Notes under the pieces: model-generated
What the model was told of the DNA's origin: nothing
What the model saw: the letters and a program-made list of their open reading frames with translations, nothing else
Database searches by the model: none
Shown here: one piece after another, positions 18,767 to 27,894 of the stretch
Numbering within the stretch: the stretch's first letter is position 1
How the letters are laid out: each line of letters starts with the position of its first letter
Translations under genes and position numbers: made by a program
NCBI RefSeq assembly: GCF_009937955.1
Contig: NZ_AP018439.1
Span: 5,394,001-5,458,000 of the forward strand
Direction: 5' to 3'
DNA: 64,000 nucleotides
From: Undibacterium sp. KW1
GTDB taxonomy: Bacteria; Pseudomonadota; Gammaproteobacteria; Burkholderiales; Burkholderiaceae_D

Positions 18767-19960
18767 ATGCTACCTACACGCACTCCAGAATATTTATTGG
18801 CATCTTCCCTGCTGGTCTTGCTCAGCGCCTGCGGTGGCAATAGCCTCCAGCCTTTACCTACCCTGAATGGCGACAAACCTTTGGTGGTTGCCCATCGCGG
18901 CGCATCAGGCTATCTGCCCGAAGAGACTTATGAAGCCTACGTCAAAGCGATTGACCTGGGTGCAGATGCGATAGAACCCGACCTGATTTCGACCAAGGAT
19001 GGTGTACTGATTGCGCGCCATGATCCCAACCTGGCCTACAGCACCGATGTAGATAAACACCCTGAATTTGCTTCCAGAAAGAAAACCATAGACGTTGATG
19101 GTGAAACGCAAACCGGCTGGTTTGCCAGCGATTTTACTTTTGCAGAGATCAAGACTCTGGGCGGCATCTCCACCGATGCTGAGCGTCCGCAGCAATACAA
19201 TGGCTTGTATAAAATAGTCAGCTTCCAGGAGATCATCGATCTGGTCAAAGCCAAGAGCAAAGAAACCGGCCGCACGATTGCAGTCTATCCTGAAACCAAG
19301 AACCCCAGCTACCACCGCGCCCTTGGTTTGCCGCTGGAAGACAAGCTGATAGACCTCATCACCAAGGCAGGCTGGAATGATAAAACTGCGCCCATCTTCG
19401 TGCAGTCATTTGAACCCGGCAGCCTGAAAGAAATGCGCAAGAAAGGTTTGAACGTCAAGCTGGTGCAATTGATCGATGCAGATGATGTTGATCTGAAAAC
19501 CGGCGCACTGACTTTTGCAGCACCTTACGACCGCCCTTATGACTGGGCCCTGGCGGGTGACAAACGCCTGTTCAGCGACATGGTGACGCCCGCTGGCCTG
19601 GCCGAGATCAAGACCTATGCAGATGGCATAGGCCCTTGGAAGCGTTATATCGTCAGCGTCAAGGGTACCGTGGGTGCCGATGGCAAACTGGTCGATGTGA
19701 ATGGCGATGGCAAGATCAATGAAACTGATGCCACTACCCTGGCGCCAACCAGCCTGATCAGCGATGCACACAAGGCTGGCCTGCTGGTACATCCTTACAC
19801 TTTCCGTAATGAAAAGCGCCGCCTGGCAGCCAACTACAATGGCGATCCCAAGGCAGAATACCTGCAATTCTTCCGTCTCGGGATTGATGGCATGTTCTCT
19901 GATTTTGCCGACACAGCACTGGCCGCACGTGCTGACTATCTGAAAGAAACAGGCCGCTGA
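18767..19960 (+). CDS. Glycerophosphodiester phosphodiesterase, lipoprotein (GlpQ-like)
   Basis: A 397-residue GDPD enzyme that hydrolyses glycerophosphodiesters to glycerol-3-phosphate and an alcohol. A signal peptide ends in a lipobox (LLSAC). The catalytic pattern is complete: LVVAHRGASGYLPEET with HR, AIEPDLISTKDGV with E and D, and IARHDPNL with the second histidine. Around residues 310-320 there is an EF-hand/dockerin-like loop, DVNGDGKINETD, an insertion compatible with calcium binding. It is a single gene that ends facing a lipase-like gene, with a perfect hairpin between them. Periplasmic or membrane-anchored location is inferred. Confidence 0.88.
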   Translation: MLPTRTPEYLLASSLLVLLSACGGNSLQPLPTLNGDKPLVVAHRGASGYLPEETYEAYVKAIDLGADAIEPDLISTKDGVLIARHDPNLAYSTDVDKHPEFASRKKTIDVDGETQTGWFASDFTFAEIKTLGGISTDAERPQQYNGLYKIVSFQEIIDLVKAKSKETGRTIAVYPETKNPSYHRALGLPLEDKLIDLITKAGWNDKTAPIFVQSFEPGSLKEMRKKGLNVKLVQLIDADDVDLKTGALTFAAPYDRPYDWALAGDKRLFSDMVTPAGLAEIKTYADGIGPWKRYIVSVKGTVGADGKLVDVNGDGKINETDATTLAPTSLISDAHKAGLLVHPYTFRNEKRRLAANYNGDPKAEYLQFFRLGIDGMFSDFADTALAARADYLKETGR

Positions 19961-19988
19961 TTTATTTCATCAGCGTCTAGCATGCCAA

Positions 19989-20012
19989 GCGTGAAGTGTC
20001 TTCACTTCACGC
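19989..20012. terminator. Bidirectional hairpin between convergent genes
   Basis: A perfect 10-bp inverted repeat (GCGTGAAGTG, loop TCTT, CACTTCACGC) in the 77-base gap between two converging genes. T-runs are lacking on both sides, so its termination strength is uncertain. Confidence 0.6.
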
Positions 20013-20037
20013 CTGGTCTTACAGGTGAATGGTTGGC

Positions 20038-21237
20038 TTACAGTCCTTTAGCCAGAGTCCCCAGGCGGGTAATATCATTGATCAGGAAGGCCGGTACACA
20101 GGGGATATGCTCTGCCGGTTTGACCGGGCAATCCATGCGGTCCAGCAGTGTGCCTGCGCCGCGCCTGGTCATGGCCTGGAAGGCAGAATCTGTATTCCCA
20201 TACGGCACGGTCGTGTCATCACGGCCATGGAAAAATGAGATAGGTGATTGGGGCGTCCAGTCATTGACATTGCTTTGCGCGATGATGGCGGCATTGTCAT
20301 CGTTGAGGAAATTGTCGAGGAAAGCAGGGTCAAATACGATATCGCTATTGTTGCCCAATGCAGACGACAACAAGAGGTTACGCACATTGGCCCTGTCATT
20401 CGCACCGAGTTTTTTCAAGAAACCGGGGCTGATAAGTGCGCCGACAATAGGATTCTCTTTGCGTACCGCATCAAGCATCGCATTCAGCGTCAGCACCACG
20501 TCGTAAGGCCCTGCACCGATATAGGTATTGACAGGCAAAGCACCTGCCCGGTTTTGTGTCAGGTAACGCAGGGTTGCCATGCTCGCATACGCCCCCTCTG
20601 AATAACCGGTTAAAAACACCTGGCCATTGTCAGCAATGGACTGCGTCTGCCGCCAGCGCGCAGTGGCGGTCATGAAATCAGCCACTGAAAGAGCAGTCGG
20701 TGTCGCCAGCAGATAAGGATGTGGCAGCCCCCTGGTCACACCATAGCCGACATAATCAGTGGCACTGACCAGATAACCCATGGAGGCGAACAACACTGCC
20801 GGTTCATCTGCAGTGGCATGGTTGCTCGGTGCCTCAGCATTGGTTTTGATGGTTGCATGCTGGTAACTGAGTACCGGGCTGGCCAGGCTGCCAGTCTTAC
20901 GCGGTATAGCCGCCAGACCAGAGGCCACCACGCTGCGGCCACTGGTGTCCGTCGTGGTATAGGTGATCTTGTAGGTATCAACTGCATACAAAGGTTTGAT
21001 CACTGCTGTCACTTCTTTTGGCAAGGCAGCAGTCACATCAGCAAGGCTGATGGTTTTGATAAAGGTGGCAGTATCGAAATGCCCGGGGCCAGGTGGATTA
21101 AGCACATCTGGCGTGGTGACAACAGGAATGGTCGCGGGACTGGAGGCGGAGCCACCGCCACAGGCAGTGACAATCAGGCATACCGTCAGACCGGCTAAAT
21201 AGCCTGGCAATACACGTTTTAATAAATCAGATTTCAT
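20038..21237 (-). CDS. Lipase-like alpha/beta-hydrolase, lipoprotein
   Basis: A 399-residue secreted alpha/beta-hydrolase resembling the secretory-lipase (LIP) group. The N-terminal signal peptide ends VTACGGG, a lipobox. The nucleophile elbow GYSEGAYAS gives the serine; DYVGYGVTRGLPHPYL is a typical preceding motif. The aspartate is likely in FFHGRDDTTVP, and the histidine in AEHIPC near the C-terminus. It likely hydrolyses short- or medium-chain esters at the cell surface; the true substrate is not known. It is monocistronic and convergent with the glycerophosphodiesterase gene, another lipid-related lipoprotein. Confidence 0.8.
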   Translation of the reverse strand: MKSDLLKRVLPGYLAGLTVCLIVTACGGGSASSPATIPVVTTPDVLNPPGPGHFDTATFIKTISLADVTAALPKEVTAVIKPLYAVDTYKITYTTTDTSGRSVVASGLAAIPRKTGSLASPVLSYQHATIKTNAEAPSNHATADEPAVLFASMGYLVSATDYVGYGVTRGLPHPYLLATPTALSVADFMTATARWRQTQSIADNGQVFLTGYSEGAYASMATLRYLTQNRAGALPVNTYIGAGPYDVVLTLNAMLDAVRKENPIVGALISPGFLKKLGANDRANVRNLLLSSALGNNSDIVFDPAFLDNFLNDDNAAIIAQSNVNDWTPQSPISFFHGRDDTTVPYGNTDSAFQAMTRRGAGTLLDRMDCPVKPAEHIPCVPAFLINDITRLGTLAKGL

Positions 21238-21470
21238 ATTCTTTCCCTTTATTGCTCAGGGTGTGGTCAGGCAGCATAGGTAGCCAGATTGCATTACATG
21301 AAGAAAAGCATCTGCCCTATGGTGCTTGGTGCTTTCTGCATGACTGCAAACACAGGAATAAATACAGGCATACCTGCCTATAACGGCAAAGAACAGAATC
21401 GGATGACAACAAAGCTGCATTGATACATATTGATGTATAAGTCAGCTTTGCTCGCGGCAGCGTCTTAAAT

Positions 21471-22238
21471 TCAGGGCTTGAGCTTATCCGCTTTAATTGC
21501 TTCGTTTGCGGTGGAGATCACCCGATTCGAAGGGCTATCAGAGCCTGAAAACAAATTAACATCTGTTACGGCCTTTTGAGTTTGTTTGTCAGAAATTTCA
21601 GTGGAATTTTCGAACTCCTTTGCCAATGGTGCATTTTCTTTCCGTGTCTGTATGTCTATCAGGGCCTTGTTTTCTATGCCTTGTATCCAATCCGGCGCTT
21701 TTTTTCCGGTAAGACGTATGACTTGATTGTTTTGAATTTCAAGATAGGTGACGGGATATAACTCCGAATTATCACGAACCATAATCAGATCACATATCGC
21801 AATAGCCTTGATGAGATTTTCCTGACTTTCAGTATAGCGCCTCCGGATAACATCCTCATCTATATGATGCCCTCCTTTAGCCACTCTATTGGCGACACGT
21901 AAAACATTCAAATCAGCATCTTTCAACCCTACATAGAAAAGCTGGGTTTCGAATCCAGCAGACTTGGCTTCTTCCATGCGTCTGAGTATGCCGTTACCAG
22001 TCAGTGTAGTTTCCATCGAAAAAGAAGTTTTATTGTCGATTGCTTCTTTGAACTGGCGTATCGCCTCTCTCCCGGCAGCAACATCAACAGAACGTGGATC
22101 TTTGGGATTGATGACACGTGCAATTGCATCCGGGTCTATATGTTTTTTGATCTCAGTGTTGGTGTCTATCTCTCTCAAAGTCGATTTACCTGAGCCATTG
22201 GTGCCGCCATAAAATAAGGCTATAGGACGATCACTCAT
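21471..22238 (-). CDS. Zeta-toxin-like P-loop kinase
   Basis: A 255-residue P-loop kinase with Walker A GGTNGSGKST at residues 11-20, followed by IDPDAIAR and FSMETTLTG. These are the zeta-toxin/UDP-GlcNAc-kinase pattern, in which the conserved E/D and R contact the sugar nucleotide. RVAKGGHHIDEDVIRRRY is the typical lid segment. Zeta toxins phosphorylate UDP-N-acetylglucosamine or related nucleotide sugars and block cell-wall synthesis. The C-terminal 80 residues are charged and unassigned. One base separates it from the small upstream gene, which is thus the candidate antitoxin. It could also be a housekeeping AAA-like kinase. Confidence 0.8.
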   Translation of the reverse strand: MSDRPIALFYGGTNGSGKSTLREIDTNTEIKKHIDPDAIARVINPKDPRSVDVAAGREAIRQFKEAIDNKTSFSMETTLTGNGILRRMEEAKSAGFETQLFYVGLKDADLNVLRVANRVAKGGHHIDEDVIRRRYTESQENLIKAIAICDLIMVRDNSELYPVTYLEIQNNQVIRLTGKKAPDWIQGIENKALIDIQTRKENAPLAKEFENSTEISDKQTQKAVTDVNLFSGSDSPSNRVISTANEAIKADKLKP

Positions 22239-22239
22239 A

Positions 22240-22440
22240 TCAGGATTTCACACTCGGAACATCGCGCATTCTGGTAATGACGCCGTCAGGGGAACGCATG
22301 ACTACATAGCCTTCTTCATCGATATAACTGACAGATTCGGTTTCATTAAGTTTTTTGATATGCTCTGCAAATTTCTGATCAAGTTCGAGCGCACGTTTGG
22401 CAGCATCACTCAATTTTGTTTCTTTATCGGTGTGATTCAT
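22240..22440 (-). CDS. Small partner protein, likely antitoxin of the zeta-like kinase
   Basis: A 66-residue protein starting MNHTDKETKLSDAAKRALEL. It has an amphipathic helix, then an acidic beta-strand-rich end (SYIDEEGYVVMRSPDGVITRMRDVP). I use the ATG at 22440: an AGGA lies six bases before it, whereas the ATG two codons earlier would leave no spacing, and a longer frame up to 22533 would add an unlikely hydrophobic lead. The stop is followed one base later by the kinase ATG, so the two are translated together. It does not look like the classical epsilon antitoxin; the antitoxin role is inferred from position and size. Confidence 0.65.
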   Translation of the reverse strand: MNHTDKETKLSDAAKRALELDQKFAEHIKKLNETESVSYIDEEGYVVMRSPDGVITRMRDVPSVKS

Positions 22441-22533
22441 TTTCATTCCTAACATGGCAATAAATAAATAATTCAAGAAATTCCGTTTTTTCATTCTAGT
22501 CGTTTGATAGCGAGAGAATAAATAAAGTTGCAA

Positions 22534-22910
22534 TATGTTACGCGCTGGCTTTCGCTGGATTTAAGGCATAGCGAGGATACAAATGCAAAAATACAAATGT
22601 AAAAAACTCCTTGCCAAAACCAAAATCCATCAGCTACTATCAAGACCTCACCTCAACCAACTATCTGAAAGGAGATCAACATGCGACTACTACCGAACCT
22701 CTCTCCTTCATTGGGTCTGGTTTTCTACTGCCTGCATTAATTCGTATTTTAGTGCGCGTATTTCAGCGCGCGTATTTCATCGTTCTGTTAATACAGCGCA
22801 CGCGTCTGCAAGCATTTCATCTTAGTCTTCATTTTGTCAGCATCTGCTGGTGATTTGATACGTCTAGACCAGCGCCCAATTCCTAAAAAAATATTATTTG
22901 GAATTCCTCT
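22534..22910. other. Intergenic leader of rtcB-prfH, one possible 19-codon frame
   Basis: 377 bases with no firm gene. A strong AAAGGAG precedes the ATG at 22681, which opens only 19 codons (MRLLPNLSPSLGLVFYCLH, stop at 22738-22740). A direct repeat GCGCGTATTTCA occurs twice near 22755-22780. The rtcB start itself has only a modest GGAA site inside a GGAATTCC palindrome. The short frame could be a leader peptide, but there is no further support. Confidence 0.3.
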
Positions 22911-24104
22911 ATGGGCAATTTTATTCAGCAATTGTCTGAGCGCGTATCTGTGATCGCCTCAGACCGCTTGTGGCTTGAGGACAGCGCGATACAGCAACTC
23001 AAGACCACAGCACAATTAACACATATGGTCAGTGTAGTGGGCCTGCCTGATTTACACCCAGGCCGTGGCTACCCTGTGGGTGCCGCGTTTTTATCACAAG
23101 ACCATTTCTACCCTGCCCTGGTTGGCAACGACATAGGCTGCGGCATGAGCCTGTACCAGACTGACCTGGCAATCAACAAGGTCAAACTGGACAAACTCGA
23201 CAAGCAAATCGGCAATCTCGATGAACCTGTCGATGAAGATGAGTGGCAGCAATTGCTCAGCCTTGATCCTGATATGGCCATAAAAAAACAGGCCATCGCA
23301 GATGGCTTGCTGGCAGCGGGACTGGATTTACTGCAAATGCGCTCGCTCGGCACTATCGGTGGTGGCAATCATTTTGCTGAATTACAAATCACCGACAGAG
23401 TCGATGATACAGCCAGCTACGATGCAGCAAACTTGCATGCGAAGCGCGTGCAATTACTGGTGCATAGCGGTTCGCGTGGTCTGGGGCAATTCATCTTGCG
23501 TCAGCATGTCGATGCGCATAGTCACGCTGGTCTCGCAAGTGACAGCGAAGCAGCGGCAGACTACCTGCGCAAGCATGATGTCGCGCTGGCGTATGCCGCA
23601 CTGAACCGCGCCATGATCGCTGCACGTATCTTGCTCCGCCTGCGTTGCCATGGCGAATTGGTTCTCGACGTGCATCACAATCTCGTCACACCTGTAAAAG
23701 CGGATGGCAAGATTTTGTGGCTGCATCGCAAAGGTGCCAGCCCCAGTAATCAGGGCATGGTGATGTTGCCAGGTTCACGTGGCGATTACAGCTATCTGTT
23801 GCAACCAAAAACAGAAAATGGCGCAGCCAGTTTGCATTCACTGGCGCATGGTGCAGGCCGTAAATGGCAGCGCACTGATTGCAAGGACAGATTATTCAAA
23901 CTGGCGACACCAGATCAATTGAGCCGCACAGAACTTGGCAGCCGCGTGATTTGTGCTGACCGTGCCCTGATTTATGAAGAGGCACCGCAAGCCTACAAAA
24001 ATCTGGATAGCGTACTCGACTGTTTGCTGGGTGCAAATCTGGTTACAGTCATCGCCCGCAGCAAACCCCTGCTGACCTACAAAACACGCGGGGAGTGCTG
24101 CTGA
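22911..24104 (+). CDS. rtcB: RtcB-family RNA ligase (RtcB2 type, paired with PrfH)
   Basis: A 397-residue RtcB homologue, which ligates RNA 3'-phosphate or 2',3'-cyclic-phosphate ends to 5'-OH ends using GTP and Mn. Metal and guanylate-site motifs are present in order: [20 protein letters not shown] with the metal-binding cysteine, [32 protein letters not shown] and, near residue 315, LAHGAGR with the histidine that accepts GMP. It is followed directly, with a TGATG overlap, by the release-factor homologue prfH. This pairing is known: the ligase repairs 16S rRNA cleaved in the decoding centre, and PrfH frees the stalled ribosomes. Confidence 0.92.
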   Translation: MGNFIQQLSERVSVIASDRLWLEDSAIQQLKTTAQLTHMVSVVGLPDLHPGRGYPVGAAFLSQDHFYPALVGNDIGCGMSLYQTDLAINKVKLDKLDKQIGNLDEPVDEDEWQQLLSLDPDMAIKKQAIADGLLAAGLDLLQMRSLGTIGGGNHFAELQITDRVDDTASYDAANLHAKRVQLLVHSGSRGLGQFILRQHVDAHSHAGLASDSEAAADYLRKHDVALAYAALNRAMIAARILLRLRCHGELVLDVHHNLVTPVKADGKILWLHRKGASPSNQGMVMLPGSRGDYSYLLQPKTENGAASLHSLAHGAGRKWQRTDCKDRLFKLATPDQLSRTELGSRVICADRALIYEEAPQAYKNLDSVLDCLLGANLVTVIARSKPLLTYKTRGECC

Positions 24105-24736
24105 TGCTGTATCTACAAATCACCGCGAATACAGGCCCGGCAGAATGTTGTCTGGCCGTTGCCAAGGCTTTGCAGCTATTCAATAAAGAAGCGGCAAAAG
24201 CAGGTGTCACTGCGCGCATCATTGAGCAAGTCGATGGCCCATATGCTGGCAGCCTGCGGTCAGCTTTGCTGGAATTAAGGACTGATCAAAATGAAGATGC
24301 CTTGCAAAATCTGGCACATGCATGGGAAGGCAGCCTGCTATGGATCTGCAATAGCCCTTACCGGCTGGGCCACAAACGCAAGAACTGGTTTTTGGGTTGC
24401 AAAGTATTCCAGGTTGGCAGCAGCATGCCGGAGAGTGAAATACGTTATGAAGCCACTCGTGCATCCGGCCCCGGTGGCCAGCATGTCAACAAGACTGACA
24501 GTGCCATTCGCGCCACGCACATCGCGACCGGTATTTCAGTCAAGGTACAGACTGAACGCAGCCAGCACGCCAACAAGCGCCTGGCCGCGCAACTGCTGAG
24601 CAGCAAACTGGAAGAATTGCATGCCGCCAAAGAACGCGACAGCAAGGCAGAAAGACGCATGCAGCATCATGATACAGAAAGGGGAAATGCAAGACGCATA
24701 TTTTTTGGCATGGATTTCAAGGAACAAAAAGCTTAA
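24104..24736 (+). CDS. prfH: Peptide chain release factor homologue PrfH
   Basis: A 210-residue class-I release-factor homologue without the stop-codon-recognition domain of RF1/RF2. The catalytic GGQ is at residues 124-126 within [20 protein letters not shown], and the C-terminal tail is basic. I chose the ATG at 24104, which overlaps the rtcB stop as TGATG, over the one three codons earlier. PrfH hydrolyses peptidyl-tRNA on ribosomes with damaged 16S rRNA 3' ends, and RtcB2 then reseals the RNA. The intact GGQ and full N-terminal domain suggest it works. Its last codons overlap the convergent merR gene by four bases. Confidence 0.92.
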   Translation: MLYLQITANTGPAECCLAVAKALQLFNKEAAKAGVTARIIEQVDGPYAGSLRSALLELRTDQNEDALQNLAHAWEGSLLWICNSPYRLGHKRKNWFLGCKVFQVGSSMPESEIRYEATRASGPGGQHVNKTDSAIRATHIATGISVKVQTERSQHANKRLAAQLLSSKLEELHAAKERDSKAERRMQHHDTERGNARRIFFGMDFKEQKA

Positions 24737-25188
24737 AGCCTTTTTGCGGCAGGTTTCTTGAAGGCCTTTTTTGCGATTGCCGCACCAGCACCGCTGCCGC
24801 TATCGGTGGCGGTGCTTTGTGTGGTGGTGACTGACAATTCAGGCTTGCAAGTCAGCAAGGCAAAGGTCGCCTGCAATTCTTTTTTAAGAGTTTTCAACTG
24901 ACGCATGTGCGCGTCTATCTGTGCCATCTTGTTCATTAATTGCTGCTCTATATCGGCACGGCCAAACTTGCCCTCTGCCAGACGCGGCAGGATGACCTGT
25001 ATTTCTGCCAGAGAGAATCCCAGTGCCTGCGCGCCACGGACAAAGCGCAGGGTTTGTACATCGGCATCGCCATACTTGCGATAACCATTACCCTGACGCG
25101 GGGCGGGCTTGATGATGCCCTGCTTTTCATAATAGCGCACGGTGTCGGTCGATACTTCGCAGACTCCTGCAAACTGGCTGATGTTCAT
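24733..25188 (-). CDS. MerR-family transcriptional regulator
   Basis: A 151-residue regulator. The winged helix-turn-helix is at the N-terminus ([31 protein letters not shown], then [30 protein letters not shown]), followed by a coiled-coil dimerisation helix (about 85-115) and an Ala/Lys-rich tail. The ATG at 25188 is used because GGAGCA lies just upstream and MerR proteins begin at this point. Only one cysteine outside the DNA-binding domain (LTCKPE) is seen, so there is no clear metal site and the inducer is unknown. A MerR-type promoter with a long spacer lies just upstream, pointing away from this gene. Confidence 0.85.
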   Translation of the reverse strand: MNISQFAGVCEVSTDTVRYYEKQGIIKPAPRQGNGYRKYGDADVQTLRFVRGAQALGFSLAEIQVILPRLAEGKFGRADIEQQLMNKMAQIDAHMRQLKTLKKELQATFALLTCKPELSVTTTQSTATDSGSGAGAAIAKKAFKKPAAKRL

Positions 25189-25213
25189 AGACTGCTCCAG
25201 ATTAAAATCTTCC

Positions 25214-25245
25214 TTGACTATGGAGTGTAGTCCAGGCTTTAGGCT
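25214..25245 (+). promoter_or_regulatory. MerR-type promoter/operator with 20-base spacer
   Basis: A -35 TTGACT (25214-25219) and a -10-like TAGGCT (25240-25245) are 20 bases apart. The spacer holds the dyad TGGA-6-TCCA, which overlaps a wider GACTA-7-TAGTC. An over-long spacer with an internal dyad is the hallmark of promoters that MerR proteins untwist. It starts 26 bases from the merR start codon and reads rightward, towards the penicillin-acylase-family gene. Confidence 0.6.
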
Positions 25246-25247
25246 GG

Positions 25248-25283
25248 ATACAAGACCCAATACAAGATCAAATACAAGATCAA
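25248..25283 (+). repeat. Three tandem 12-bp repeats
   Basis: ATACAAGACCCA followed by two identical ATACAAGATCAA copies, immediately downstream of the MerR-type -10 element and so within the predicted 5' leader. They could be a second regulator site or simple slippage products. Confidence 0.6.
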
Positions 25284-25427
25284 ATAATTTCGCTTTGCAG
25301 CAAAAGCCCTCGCACAGTGATTATTGCTTGACTGCGCTAGCGGCTTGCGAAATGATGAGAGCCTTGCTTAAAAAGGCAGACAAATATAACAATGGGCAGG
25401 CCAGGGCCTGACCCAGATGGAGACAAG

Positions 25428-27854
25428 ATGAGTAAAATATTGAAACGCACGACCATAGGTCTGGCGATTGTACTGGTTGTGGGCGCTACGGCTGGCTATC
25501 TGAAGCTACGCAGTTCCGGTCACCCGCAAATCGATGGTGAAATGCAATTGGCTGGTTTGACTGCCCCCGTCAAAGTCTTGCGCGATGAACTGGGCATACC
25601 CTATATTTTCGCCAGTAATACACCTGACCTGTTACGAGCCCAGGGTTTTGTGACTGCGCAAAACCGGCTGATGCAGATGGAATTGTTCCGTGCTACCTGG
25701 CGCGGTGAATTGTCAGCCATCCTGGGTGCCGAGACCGTGCCCAGCGACATACGCATGCGGGTGCTCGGCATACACCGCAATGGCATGAAACATGCAGAAA
25801 AACTCAGTCCTGAATCGCGGACTTTTTTCCAGCATTATGTCGATGGCATCAATGCCTATATCAAGTCTTATCCCGATGAACATCCCATAGAGCTCAAGGC
25901 CGTCGGTCTGGTGCCGCAAGCCTGGACAGTAGCTGATCTGGTGGCGCTGGTGCATTACATCCATTACACCCACTCCACCAATTTCAAGGCGGAAGTCATC
26001 GCGCAAAAACTCATTGATCATCTGGGCATGGAAAAAGCGCACGAGATTTTCCCGCTGACTGTGAATCCTGACAGGAAGACAACGTCAGTAGCATCCATCA
26101 AGCAAGCAGAAAATCGGCAGGCACAATCCGCACAATTAAATCTGACATGGAGTGATTTGAATATCGCACCCGAGACTTTGAATCATCAGGGCCTGGGTTC
26201 AAACAACTGGGCAGTTGGCCCATCGCGCTCCCTATCCGGCAAGGCCATGGTGGCAAATGACCCGCATCTGGATAACCGCATCTTGCCTGGCACCTGGCAC
26301 CCCGTAGGTTTGTTTACACCCGAGATACAGGCCGTGGGTGCTGCCATACCCGGCATGCCTGGCATTATGGTGGGACGTAACAAGCATGTGGCGTTTGGTG
26401 TCACGAATGCCTATGGCGATGTGCAGGACTTGTATGTGGAAAGCCTGGACCCGGCCAATAAAGATCATTACATGGATGGTGGCCGCAGCGTGCCATTCAT
26501 GATCATCACTGAAAACATACGCATCAAGGACAAGAGCACAGCGGGCGGCTACCGGGATCAAGCACTGGTCATACGCTATACCAAACGTGGGCCAGTAATT
26601 ACCGATCACCCCGGCCTTGGCCCCAAAGGTGACAAGCTGCTGGTCTTGCGTTCTACCGATGCCGAAGTATTGACACCACAAATCGGTATAGAAGGTATGC
26701 TGACTGCCGCCAATGCCGCTGACTTTGATAAGCAAGTACAAAAGATAGATTTGATGATGTTCAATTTTGTCTTTGGTGATGACCAGGGAACTATCGCTCA
26801 CCGCGCTACTGGCGCTGTTCCAATACGCTCAGGCGCTGATGGCGGCTTCCCGCGCCTGCCACCGGCAGATGGTAGTGATGACTGGACTGGTTTTATTCCC
26901 AAGGACAAGATGCCCGGCATGACTAATCCGGCACGCGCCTGGGTGGGCACCGCCAATCACGATACCCGGCCTGAAGATTTCCCCTGGTATTACACCAATT
27001 ATGTTTCACCGAATTATCGCTATACCCGCATAGGACAGGTACTCGGTGCGGCACAAAAAATGACGGTGGAAGATCACTGGAAACTCATGCATGACAGCCG
27101 CAACCTGCAGTCAGATGCCCTGCGCCCTGCCCTTATTACTGCGCTGGAAAATGATCCCGCAAACAAAGACCTGGCTGCCATACTCAAGACCTGGGATGGC
27201 AGGGACGATGCTGCCCTTGCTGCACCGCTGGTCTATCAGGCGCTGTACAGGGAAGTCGTGATAGGCACGTTCAGCGATGAACTGGGTGACGATGTCGCCA
27301 AAGACATGTTATCGACCTGGTATTTCTGGCAGCAGCGTTTTGATACCCTGCTGGCCAAGCCGGATTCCATCTGGTTTGACAATGTGCGCACCAAGGACAA
27401 ACGCGAAACCCTGGCTGACGTGATACGCGCCGCCGCACCACGCGCCCGGGCAGAAATAGAAGCCTTGCAAGGTAAAGATACCAGCCAGTGGCGCTGGGGC
27501 AAGGCGCATACCGTGCGTTTTGTCAGTCCCTTGCGCCGCAATGGCGCAGGACAGGAATTGCTGGGTGGCTTTACTGTTGAACGCTCGGGCAGTGGCGAAA
27601 CTGTCAGCCGTGGTGTCTATGATTTCCAGAAACCCTACGAATCCAACTTCTTCGCCTCTATGCAAGTCATCATGGATTTTGGCGACAATGAAAAGATAGA
27701 AGCGGCCATGGCTGGTGGTGTCAGTGAAAGACATTTCCAGGAGCACCAGAATGACATGGCCAAACTGTGGGCAAAAGATGAACGCCGCCCGTGGTGGTTT
27801 GCGCCTGACAAGGTGGAAGCCAATGCCAGACACAGGCAAACCCTGAAGCCTTAA
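25428..27854 (+). CDS. Penicillin-acylase-family N-terminal-nucleophile hydrolase
   Basis: An 808-residue precursor of the penicillin acylase/AHL acylase family. The start MSKILKRTTIG has GGAGACA before it and leads into a hydrophobic N-terminal anchor or signal (about 8-25). The autocatalytic cleavage site is QGLGSNNWAVG with Ser258 as the new N-terminal nucleophile of the beta chain; NDPHL follows as in the family. Substrates range from penicillin G to acyl-homoserine lactones or lipopeptides, and the sequence does not decide. Activity is expected in the periplasm. The rightward MerR-type promoter at 25214 probably drives it. A strong bidirectional terminator follows. Confidence 0.88.
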   Translation: MSKILKRTTIGLAIVLVVGATAGYLKLRSSGHPQIDGEMQLAGLTAPVKVLRDELGIPYIFASNTPDLLRAQGFVTAQNRLMQMELFRATWRGELSAILGAETVPSDIRMRVLGIHRNGMKHAEKLSPESRTFFQHYVDGINAYIKSYPDEHPIELKAVGLVPQAWTVADLVALVHYIHYTHSTNFKAEVIAQKLIDHLGMEKAHEIFPLTVNPDRKTTSVASIKQAENRQAQSAQLNLTWSDLNIAPETLNHQGLGSNNWAVGPSRSLSGKAMVANDPHLDNRILPGTWHPVGLFTPEIQAVGAAIPGMPGIMVGRNKHVAFGVTNAYGDVQDLYVESLDPANKDHYMDGGRSVPFMIITENIRIKDKSTAGGYRDQALVIRYTKRGPVITDHPGLGPKGDKLLVLRSTDAEVLTPQIGIEGMLTAANAADFDKQVQKIDLMMFNFVFGDDQGTIAHRATGAVPIRSGADGGFPRLPPADGSDDWTGFIPKDKMPGMTNPARAWVGTANHDTRPEDFPWYYTNYVSPNYRYTRIGQVLGAAQKMTVEDHWKLMHDSRNLQSDALRPALITALENDPANKDLAAILKTWDGRDDAALAAPLVYQALYREVVIGTFSDELGDDVAKDMLSTWYFWQQRFDTLLAKPDSIWFDNVRTKDKRETLADVIRAAAPRARAEIEALQGKDTSQWRWGKAHTVRFVSPLRRNGAGQELLGGFTVERSGSGETVSRGVYDFQKPYESNFFASMQVIMDFGDNEKIEAAMAGGVSERHFQEHQNDMAKLWAKDERRPWWFAPDKVEANARHRQTLKP

Positions 27855-27857
27855 AGC

Positions 27858-27889
27858 AAAAATGGCAGCCTCATCGCTGCCATTTTTTT
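27858..27889. terminator. Bidirectional intrinsic terminator
   Basis: The arms AAAAATGGCAGC and GCTGCCATTTTTTT (loop CTCATC) form a stem with an A-run on one side and a T-run on the other. It serves the acylase gene on the plus strand and the permease gene on the minus strand. Confidence 0.9.
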
Positions 27890-27894
27890 ATCTC

